From JABDCI01 sp964475835 (GTDB lineage: Bacteria > Verrucomicrobiota > Verrucomicrobiia > JABWAM01), in NCBI GenBank assembly GCA_964475835.1, contig CAYYYL010000009.1, forward strand, positions 1 through 64,000: 64,000 bases of DNA. Direction: 5' to 3'. Each line of letters starts with the position of its first letter. The stretch's first letter is position 1. The notes below the pieces were generated by a model. That model was not told the origin of the DNA, ran no database searches, and saw only the letters and a program-made list of their open reading frames with translations. Of the stretch, positions 50,291-56,930 are shown piece by piece. The translations under genes were made by a program, and so were the position numbers.

Positions 50291-52393
50291 TCAACTAAAC
50301 CCGATCGCCTTTCCCACTTGCCAAACCACGAAACTTGCGAGCCACGCGAGGCCGGTCATGTAGGCCACCTGGAAGAGAGCCCATTTCCAGCCATTGGTCT
50401 CCCGTTTCACCGTCGCAATGGTGCTCATGCACTGCATTGCCAGGACGTAAAACACCATCAAACTGACGGCTCGGAGGGGCGTGAAAAAGGGCTGACCGGT
50501 TTGAGGATCTTTTTCCTCCCTTAAGCGTTTTTGCAGGTCGGCAGTCTCCTCTGTGTCCTCGATGGTGATTCCGTAGATTGTGCCCATGGAGCTGACAAAG
50601 ACTTCGCGGGCGGCAAAGCTGCTGATGATGGCGATGCCGATCTTCCAGTCGAATCCGAGAGGTTTCAACACCGGTTCGATGGCGCGTCCAAGTTGTCCTG
50701 CATAACTCTCCCGGATCTGCTCTTCGGGGGATGCGTCCCTTCTCGTCGGATAACTTGCCAGGGCCCAAAGAACAATGGAGATGGCGAGAATGTAGGTCCC
50801 GGCATTTTTCACAAAGATCCAGCCGCGCTGCCACATGGTTTGCGCTACGGTGAGAATTTTTGGAATACGGTAGGGGGGGAGTTCCAAAATTAGTGTGGGG
50901 GTTTCTCCTCGAATAATGGTTTTTTTAAACAGACCCGCCATGGCGATGGCGGCCACGACTCCAAACACAACCATGCAGAAAATGACGAGCGCAGGCAGGG
51001 GAATCACCTTCAAGACTTTGATGTTGGGGATGAACGCTCCTGCGAGAAGAAAATAGACGGGCCACCGTGCGGAACAGCACATCAAGGGAGCGACGAGAAT
51101 GGTGACCAGGCGGTCCTTGGCGTTCTCAATGGTGCGGGCGCCCATGACGCCGGGAATAGCGCAAGCGAAACTGGAGAGGAGGGGGATGAACGCCTTTCCG
51201 TGCAGGCCGACTCGGCCCATGACGCGGTCCATGATGAATGCGGCCCGGGCCATATATCCGGTGTCCTCCAGGATCGAGATGAAGAAAAAGAGGAGCAGGA
51301 TCTGAGGAAGGAACACGAGCACGCTTCCCATGCCGGCGAGAATTCCCTGGGTGATGAGATTCTGAAGGGGTCCTTCCGGAAGAAGATGGGTGACGCGGGT
51401 TGCGAGCCAGCCGAAAAAGTTTTGAATCCAGTCCATGGGCCATTGGGCCACATTGAAAATCGTGACGAACATTCCCAGGAGCAGGAGCATGAGTGCCGCA
51501 GGACCCAAGATGCGGTGTGTGAGCACCGAATCCAGACGGTCGCTCATGTTTTTGGAGACCTGTCGGGTTTGCTGGGAGGTGGAAAGCACCTCTTCGATCC
51601 AGCGATAGCGGGATTCGGCTTCGAATGCATGCCAGTTGATGCCTTCCTTTTTGAGCGCGTCCCGCGCTTCTGCGAGACATTTTTTGAGTTCAGGGCCTGC
51701 CGATTGAAAACGCGCATGCTCGATGGCTTTTTCAGAACTGACCAGGCGCAACGCTTCGCCCCGGGCTGCTGCAGGCTGGACAAGCTTATGTTTCTGGAGT
51801 GCGGTGGCCAATGGCTGGAGGATTTGTTCGACGGAAGCGGGGAGTGGGAGTCTGTCGCAAGCCGTGCCGGGTTTTCGTTGTTGCTGGGCAATGGCGGCCT
51901 TGAGTTCGGCAAGGCCTTGTCCCCGGTTGGCGCTCATGGGGATGACTGGGGCGTTCAATTGACGCTGAAGTTCTGCAGGGTCGATGGTGACGCCGTTTTT
52001 GCGTGCGAGGTCCATCATGTTCAGGGCGATGACGACCGGCTTGCCGGTGGAGAGAATCTGGGTGGCGAAAAAGAGATTTCGCTCGAGGTTGCTGGCATCC
52101 ACCACGGCGATGACTACACTGGGTTCGGGGGTGTCATTTCGCAGGCCGAGAAGGATATCGTGGGTCACTTCCTCATCCAGCGAGCGGGGACTGAGCGAAT
52201 AGGTGCCAGGCAGGTCGAAAACGTGGATTTCGTTTCCATCGTCCACACGCATGATGCCTTCCTTTTTTTCCACGGTGACGCCGGGGTAGTTGGCCACCTT
52301 TTGGCGGAGGCCGGTCAGGGCATTGAAAATGGTCGATTTGCCACAATTGGGATTTCCGGCAAGGGCGACATGGGGAATTTCCGACTCATTCAT
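50291..52393 (-). CDS. feoB: ferrous iron transporter FeoB
   Basis: 700 residues, ATG at 52393. The N-terminal G domain has G1 GNPNCGKST, G2 around NYPGVTVEKKEG, G3 DLPGTYSL and G4 NMMD; a GDI-like helical spacer covers about 170-290. The membrane part begins at about 300 with Gate motifs (GRVGLHGKAFIPLLSSFACAIP, short form LLSSFACAIPG, and APLMCCSARWPVY with two Cys). It ends around residue 700 without a FeoC extension. It moves Fe2+ into the cytoplasm. Gene order feoA, feoA, feoB, Cys-rich peptide on one strand. Confidence 0.96.
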   Translation of the reverse strand: MNESEIPHVALAGNPNCGKSTIFNALTGLRQKVANYPGVTVEKKEGIMRVDDGNEIHVFDLPGTYSLSPRSLDEEVTHDILLGLRNDTPEPSVVIAVVDASNLERNLFFATQILSTGKPVVIALNMMDLARKNGVTIDPAELQRQLNAPVIPMSANRGQGLAELKAAIAQQQRKPGTACDRLPLPASVEQILQPLATALQKHKLVQPAAARGEALRLVSSEKAIEHARFQSAGPELKKCLAEARDALKKEGINWHAFEAESRYRWIEEVLSTSQQTRQVSKNMSDRLDSVLTHRILGPAALMLLLLGMFVTIFNVAQWPMDWIQNFFGWLATRVTHLLPEGPLQNLITQGILAGMGSVLVFLPQILLLFFFISILEDTGYMARAAFIMDRVMGRVGLHGKAFIPLLSSFACAIPGVMGARTIENAKDRLVTILVAPLMCCSARWPVYFLLAGAFIPNIKVLKVIPLPALVIFCMVVFGVVAAIAMAGLFKKTIIRGETPTLILELPPYRIPKILTVAQTMWQRGWIFVKNAGTYILAISIVLWALASYPTRRDASPEEQIRESYAGQLGRAIEPVLKPLGFDWKIGIAIISSFAAREVFVSSMGTIYGITIEDTEETADLQKRLREEKDPQTGQPFFTPLRAVSLMVFYVLAMQCMSTIATVKRETNGWKWALFQVAYMTGLAWLASFVVWQVGKAIGFS

Positions 52394-52422
52394 GGGGTAA
52401 ACAGGCTGCTAGGGGAATCAGA

Positions 52423-52662
52423 TCATGATTCCGGATCGATGTCGATCAAGCGGGCTTCACTTTTCCGCAGACTCAAATGATAACCGCGGATGAGGATTTC
52501 GATGGGATCGCCAAGGGGGGCTACTTTGAGAACCTTGATCCGAGCGCCGCTTGTCAGGCCCATTTCCATGAACCGTTGGGCATCCGCAGGCGGAAGGATG
52601 ATGCCTGCGATGCGGCCATGCTGCCCGGGTTGAAGTTGATCCAGCGAAGCCATCTCAGGCAA
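52423..52662 (-). CDS. feoA: FeoA domain protein (second feoA)
   Basis: 79 residues from the ATG at 52662, or 76 from an in-frame ATG at 52653. The SH3-like FeoA fold is clear: LDQLQPGQHGRIAGI, AQRFMEMGLTSGARIKVLKVAPLGDPIEILIRGYHLSLR, of which RFMEMGLTSGARIKV and GDPIEILIRGYHLSLRK are diagnostic. FeoA binds FeoB's G domain or pore and is needed for Fe2+ uptake. It overlaps the upstream FeoA-like gene by 8 bp and precedes feoB by 29 bp. Confidence 0.93.
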   Translation of the reverse strand: MPEMASLDQLQPGQHGRIAGIILPPADAQRFMEMGLTSGARIKVLKVAPLGDPIEILIRGYHLSLRKSEARLIDIDPES

Positions 52663-53020
52663 TCGACGGAAGGGTCGCCTCGACTTTGACGTGACGGGCC
52701 AGTCGGTGACTCAGGGCGATCCGTGTGTTTTCCACCACCACGAGCATCGGATCGTGACTGCTCACCAACGAGATCCGGCTCCCTTCACGAATGCCCATAC
52801 GGCGAAGCGCCTCGGCTTTGTCTCCTGCCAGATCCAAGGCCTTGACGATGACGCAGATACCACAGGGAAGTTTGGCGAGGGCAAAAATGCCCGCAGGGCA
52901 CAGGGGGTTCTTACAAGGGTCCGCAGGGGCAAAGGCTGTCAAAGGTCTTGAAGCCGCTTTCCACGCTTCGCAAAACAGCGTTTCACCCTTTTTTGCCAGT
53001 CTTGAAAATGGATTGCTCAC
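52655..53020 (-). CDS. feoA: FeoA domain protein with Cys-containing N-terminal extension (first feoA)
   Basis: 121 residues from the GTG at 53020. A TTG at 53071 is in frame, but those three bases are the start of the -35 box, and the Fur-like palindrome would be inside the gene, so the GTG is preferred. Residues about 45-121 form a FeoA domain (VIVKALDLAGDKAEALRRMGIREGSRISLVSS, core RRMGIREGSRI, then TRIALSHRLARHVKVEA). The preceding 45 residues carry Cys17, and DPCKNPLCPAG and LPCGIC, which could bind metal. First gene of the feo operon; two different FeoA proteins may form a complex. Confidence 0.82.
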   Translation of the reverse strand: MSNPFSRLAKKGETLFCEAWKAASRPLTAFAPADPCKNPLCPAGIFALAKLPCGICVIVKALDLAGDKAEALRRMGIREGSRISLVSSHDPMLVVVENTRIALSHRLARHVKVEATLPSIA

Positions 53021-53023
53021 GGT

Positions 53024-53040
53024 TTGAGATTCAGTCTCAA
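53024..53040 (-). promoter_or_regulatory. Fur-like operator over the feo transcription start
   Basis: TTGAGATTCAGTCTCAA is a perfect 6-bp inverted repeat with a 5-bp centre. The inner 15 bases agree with the classical 7-1-7 Fur box TGATAATNATTATCA at 11 of 15 positions counting the central base as C. It begins 3 bp after the -10 box, covering the start site, the standard place for an iron-dependent repressor. The regulator (Fur or a DtxR-like protein) is not in the window. Confidence 0.65.
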
Positions 53041-53042
53041 TT

Positions 53043-53071
53043 AATATCGCGATAAAATGGGGATTGGTCAA
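53043..53071 (-). promoter_or_regulatory. feo operon promoter
   Basis: On the minus strand TTGACC (53071-53066, 5 of 6) is followed after exactly 17 bp by GATATT (53048-53043, 4 of 6). It decides against the TTG start at 53071 for the first feoA gene and fixes the start at GTG 53020. Confidence 0.65.
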
Positions 53072-53109
53072 TTCCTTTTCATTGATCGGCTAATTTGAGG
53101 GCAAGCTGA

Positions 53110-53125
53110 GTTAAAATGTTTTAAC
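53110..53125. promoter_or_regulatory. perfect palindrome upstream of the two small genes
   Basis: GTTAAAA-TG-TTTTAAC, a 7-bp inverted repeat with a 2-bp centre, 64 bp before the 66-residue gene and 39 bp from the feo -35 box. It is operator-like and could act on either divergent transcription unit. The protein that would bind is not known. Confidence 0.45.
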
Positions 53126-53188
53126 GGAGATTTAATCACCGGTTAATTTCCCATGGTTAGAGTGGGTCTCGAGATTGGAGACCTTTTT

Positions 53189-53389
53189 ATGCTCAAGAAA
53201 ACACAAAAAATCACTGTAGCCGACGAGAAGAAGAAATTGGATGCCTATCTGAAAAAGAACCGGCTGGTCTGCAAATTCAATTTCGGCAGATTTGGGCGGG
53301 GACGTCCACGCAGGCACCGTGAAGAACCTGTAATCCGTGACTACATGGACATGATTCAGCCTGCCTTTGGAGGAATGGACGATCTATGA
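53189..53389 (+). CDS. small basic hypothetical protein, 66 aa
   Basis: ATG at 53189 with GGAG ending 8 bases before it. The protein is highly charged: a Lys-rich helix (KKTQKITVADEKKKLDAYLKK, core ADEKKKLDAYLKK), one Cys, a basic run GRFGRGRPRRHREE and an acidic/hydrophobic tail with DYMDMIQ. There is no membrane helix and no recognised family; nucleic-acid binding is plausible from the charge only. The stop overlaps the next small gene (ATGA at 53386-53389), so the two are translationally coupled, which favours both being real. Divergent from the feo operon. Confidence 0.6.
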   Translation: MLKKTQKITVADEKKKLDAYLKKNRLVCKFNFGRFGRGRPRRHREEPVIRDYMDMIQPAFGGMDDL

Positions 53390-53553
53390 AAACATGGCGG
53401 ATCAATGTGGATCGACTGGTTGCGGAATTGAAATCGAGTCGACGCCGTCAGCAGGCCCTGCTAAAGGAATTGAGTTCCCGATGCGTGCCGACGGTTGCTA
53501 TAACCTCCAATGTTCGCCCAAGGAAACGGAGAACAAGGATTCCTTTCATTTGA
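53386..53553 (+). CDS. small basic hypothetical protein, 55 aa
   Basis: ATG at 53386 overlapping the previous stop; TGA at 53551-53553. The N-terminal half is a helix with a heptad-like pattern (WRINVDRLVAELKSSRRRQQ) and the C-terminus is strongly basic (NVRPRKRRTRIPFI). No family recognised and no membrane segment. A strong intrinsic terminator follows 54 bp later, consistent with a two-gene transcript that began upstream of 53189. The small size leaves some doubt. Confidence 0.55.
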   Translation: MKTWRINVDRLVAELKSSRRRQQALLKELSSRCVPTVAITSNVRPRKRRTRIPFI

Positions 53554-53606
53554 GATACCGTCTGGTCGACTGACCTGAGGACGTTTTACTTTTGTGATGG
53601 GGGATA

Positions 53607-53658
53607 CCCCCTGTCTTGTCTTCCGCTAAAAGGAGGATGAGGCAGGGGGAATTTTTTT
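53607..53658 (+). terminator. strong intrinsic terminator
   Basis: An 18-base arm (53607-53624) pairs with 53632-53649 throughout if T-G wobbles are counted, with a 7-nt loop, and is followed by AA and seven T residues (53652-53658). It closes the two-microprotein transcript. The remainder of the 414-bp gap to the next gene (53659-53967) contains no convincing gene; short frames on both strands lack ribosome sites and family resemblance. Confidence 0.85.
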
Positions 53659-53967
53659 GCCCCAGCCCCGGAGGTTCGGATTCATAGGGCAAAGTTTTGG
53701 CGGTTTGAAAGTAAAGGAATATGTATTTAAGGGCTTTTCCTTTGATCGTTCCAAATCGGCGAAACTTTAATCCGTTTGAGCTAAAGTCAATGGACGATTT
53801 AGGCTTAAGTTGTATTCTAGAAATGCAACTGCCTTTAGACCGACTAATGGTCTTTATCGATGTGGAAAAATTCCACCTTCGTCCGAAAGACCGGAGTGTC
53901 GGAGTGTTTGTTTGACGCGTTCCACAACCCATCTTGCTTCTTAATAGAATAGTACACGGAGAACTTT

Positions 53968-56907
53968 ATGCTCTTAAGATCCATCTCGGCTTTCATGATT
54001 GGCTTGGCAACGATTGCCTCTCCTCAAGGGATTCTGGCTGTGGATACCACGGCTCCCAGCGTTCCGACAGGGGTGTCGGCAGGCGCAAAGAGTTCCTCTC
54101 AAATCGATGTTACCTGGCAAACTTCGTCGGATGCGGAGTCCGGGGTGCAGAGCTACAAAGTCTATCGAAATGGCACCTTGATTTCCACGGTGGCGGCTCC
54201 CTCGAACGTTCGCCGTCGTTTCAGACCCGACAGTTTCTACAACAAGAAGCTTCAAGCCAATGAACCCATTCATCCGAATTCAGCGGGAATGGTGAGTGAA
54301 TTGGTGAGACAAACAAAAGTGGGGCCCGGAATTCCCTATCTTCCCGGAATCAATACCGGTGATTTTTCTTCCCCCATCTACGTCGTCAAGGATCCTGCAG
54401 CACCGAAAATCCCTGTCACCATCGTTCAGGGGGGAGCAGAGGCAACGTGGTCTACTTTTAACAAGGTTGTAAAAAAAGGAATCCGAATCCCTGTGAACGC
54501 CCTTCCCGCGACGGGATCGGATGGGGAGATCGGAATCTGGGATCAAGTGGACGATGTTTATTATGATTTCTGGCAATTGAAAAAAGTGAATGGAAACTGG
54601 CAGGCCTCATGGGGTGGATATATTGCGGACGTTTCCAATTCGGACGGCATTATTCCGGTGATCAAGAATGTCTGGGGAGGCCCAGAGGCCCAGGGGGCTA
54701 CCGCGACAAGCCTTCCGCTCATGGGAGGGTCGATTTATGTCGCGGACCTCAAGGCTGGGGTTATTCCTCATGGTTTGGGGATTGCCATTCCGGAAGGACC
54801 CAACAAATTTGTCTATCCCGCTCAACGCACGGATGGAGGGGTCAAGTTTTTTGAGGGACCGAATTCGATTCCTGCTGGGACGAGATTCCGTTTTCCTGCA
54901 GATATTACGATCAATCCGAACTGGGCGCCCATCGTCAAGATGATGGTGGCGGCCGTGCGTGACTATGGTGTGGTCGTTCAGGACCGTGCCGGCGCGGTGG
55001 TGTTTTATATGGAGGATACCCGTCAATACGGAACGGTCGATCTTTCGCCTTATTTTGGAGGCAAATGGGCCTATGAACTGATGAGTCAGCAATTTCCATG
55101 GGATAAATTACAGGTCCTTAATCCGCCTTCTCCTGCACCCCGTGTGCCCACCCCCATTGACGCGCCACCCATTATTCCTGGGGGCTCAACCTCTTTCGCC
55201 TCCTTTTCCGACACGGGGGTTTCACCTGGAATGACCTGCTCCTACCAGATTTCCGCCGTGAACAGTGCAGGGCTTGAATCGGGGAAGAGCACACCGGTGG
55301 TGGTCTCGTTTGGTGCGGTGGCCGATACCACCCCTCCCGGTGTTCCGGCCAATTTTAAAGCCGTGCTTTCGGGAAGTCAGATCAACCTGTCATGGAGTGC
55401 CTCTACAGATAATGTGGGGGTGACGTCCTACCAGGTCTTCAATGGAGCCAATCTGATCGGTTCGAGTGCCACCACGAGTGCCATCATCAGCCCGATAACC
55501 ACCGGTACCACCTATTCCTTTAGCGTGCAGGCTAGTGATGCGGCGAACAATCATTCCGCCCGTAGTCTGGTTGTGACCGTGACCGTACCCACACCCACCC
55601 CAGTTCCTCCTCCACCGGCGCCGACTCCCGATACCACGGCGCCCTCCATTCCAGGAAATCCCACCGCCGTGATTTCTGGAACCCAGGCCAAGATCAGTTG
55701 GACTGCCTCCACGGATAACATCGGGGTGACAGGGTATCAAATTTTCAAGACCGGAGTCCTTGCCGGTAAAACGAATGCAACCACATTCACGGTGACTGCC
55801 CTTGGTGCAGGTACGACAAATGTGTTCACCGTGAAGAGTTTCGATGCTGCTGGAAATCTGTCCGCTGCCAGCAACCCTGTGCAGGTGATCATTCCTTCGG
55901 CGACACCTCCTCCCGTGCCTTCACCTGCTCCCGCTCCAGTGGTTCCTCTTGTGGTGTTTGACGACGGATTGAAGAATGGCTTTCAGGACTGGCACTGGGG
56001 CGCCCAACCAAACTTTGCGAACACGACTCCCGTTTTTGCGGGAACCAAGTCCATCTCCGATGCCTTCAATTCATGGGATGGATTGCAAATCGGAAGCCAA
56101 ACGCCCGTCAAGCTCACGGGGTACACCTATCTTTCCATGGCAGTGTGGCCGGGACAGAATGATCAGAAGCTGGTCATCTTCGACCTCGGGACCCAGAAGA
56201 CCGCTTTGGATTTGAATAAATACGCGCCCGGTGGACGCCTTCTGACCGGAAAATGGAATCTGCTCAATATTCCCCTTACCGATCTGAATGTGGTGGGTGG
56301 CACGGTTTCGGTCCTCAAGATTCAGCATAACCAGCAGACCACCACGCCCGTCAAAACGTTCTTCGACTCGATCCAGTTCGTGGACAAGCTTCCCGAAGAC
56401 AAGACCGCTCCGACGGTTCCCGCCAACCTGAAGGCATCCATCGTGTGGACCAATGTTCAACTCAAATGGGATGCGGCCACGGATAACGTCGAGGTGAAAG
56501 GGTATCTCATCTATCGAAATGGAGCGTTGTTGAAAACCTCGGTGACAAATTCAGCCACGGATACGGTTCAGGCGGATGTGAAGTACACTTATACAGTCTT
56601 GGCATTTGATGCGAAGAACAACCAGTCCGCTCTGAGCAATCCTGCCGTGGTGGGTGCGCCCCCCACAACTCCAACGGGATTGGCGGGGTCGGTGGCGTCA
56701 GATGGTACGGTGAATCTTGACTGGGCGGATTCAAGTAATTGTGTGGGCTACAATCTGTACCGGGATGGTGTCTACATGGGCTCCATGGGCAATTCCTACG
56801 GACGCGATAAGCCGACAAAAGGACTTCATCGTTACAAAGTTCAATCGTACAACATCTACGGACGGGTTTCGGGATTTAGTAACGAGATCAGTATCACTGT
56901 GCCGTGA
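53968..56907 (+). CDS. secreted multi-domain fibronectin-III protein with an inserted domain and a CBM-like domain
   Basis: 979 residues, ATG at 53968 with GGAG 9 bases upstream; signal peptide 1-24. The first FN3 domain starts at 28-77 (TAPSVPTGVSAG, YKVYRNGTLIST) and resumes only at about 405-448 (FSDTGVSPGMTCSYQISAVNSAG). The roughly 325 residues between form a separate domain (IPVNALPATGSDGEIGIWDQ, YYDFWQLKKVNGNWQASWGG, IPEGPNKFVYPAQRTDG) resembling a family of secreted proteins of unknown function. FN3 domains 2 and 3 cover 455-541 and 556-643, joined by Pro-rich linkers. Residues 660-808 look like a carbohydrate-binding jelly roll (DDGLKNGFQDWHWG), and two more FN3 domains end the protein. 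Likely extracellular, acting on or binding polysaccharide. Confidence 0.82.
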   Translation: MLLRSISAFMIGLATIASPQGILAVDTTAPSVPTGVSAGAKSSSQIDVTWQTSSDAESGVQSYKVYRNGTLISTVAAPSNVRRRFRPDSFYNKKLQANEPIHPNSAGMVSELVRQTKVGPGIPYLPGINTGDFSSPIYVVKDPAAPKIPVTIVQGGAEATWSTFNKVVKKGIRIPVNALPATGSDGEIGIWDQVDDVYYDFWQLKKVNGNWQASWGGYIADVSNSDGIIPVIKNVWGGPEAQGATATSLPLMGGSIYVADLKAGVIPHGLGIAIPEGPNKFVYPAQRTDGGVKFFEGPNSIPAGTRFRFPADITINPNWAPIVKMMVAAVRDYGVVVQDRAGAVVFYMEDTRQYGTVDLSPYFGGKWAYELMSQQFPWDKLQVLNPPSPAPRVPTPIDAPPIIPGGSTSFASFSDTGVSPGMTCSYQISAVNSAGLESGKSTPVVVSFGAVADTTPPGVPANFKAVLSGSQINLSWSASTDNVGVTSYQVFNGANLIGSSATTSAIISPITTGTTYSFSVQASDAANNHSARSLVVTVTVPTPTPVPPPPAPTPDTTAPSIPGNPTAVISGTQAKISWTASTDNIGVTGYQIFKTGVLAGKTNATTFTVTALGAGTTNVFTVKSFDAAGNLSAASNPVQVIIPSATPPPVPSPAPAPVVPLVVFDDGLKNGFQDWHWGAQPNFANTTPVFAGTKSISDAFNSWDGLQIGSQTPVKLTGYTYLSMAVWPGQNDQKLVIFDLGTQKTALDLNKYAPGGRLLTGKWNLLNIPLTDLNVVGGTVSVLKIQHNQQTTTPVKTFFDSIQFVDKLPEDKTAPTVPANLKASIVWTNVQLKWDAATDNVEVKGYLIYRNGALLKTSVTNSATDTVQADVKYTYTVLAFDAKNNQSALSNPAVVGAPPTTPTGLAGSVASDGTVNLDWADSSNCVGYNLYRDGVYMGSMGNSYGRDKPTKGLHRYKVQSYNIYGRVSGFSNEISITVP

Positions 56908-56930
56908 GAGATGACCTCGGGGGGGCATCT

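Noticed and set aside
50127..50363. 78-codon plus-strand frame after the anti-sigma gene
   Set aside because: The minus strand here carries the end of feoB and a much better microprotein with a helix and cysteine cluster.
51200..52480. 426-codon plus-strand frame opposite feoB
   Set aside because: Antisense to an intact FeoB G domain and membrane region; no start signals and no family.
53546..53932. 128-codon minus-strand frame and a 64-codon plus-strand frame in the gap before the FN3 gene
   Set aside because: Both lack ribosome sites and recognisable features, and the minus-strand one runs through the strong terminator hairpin.
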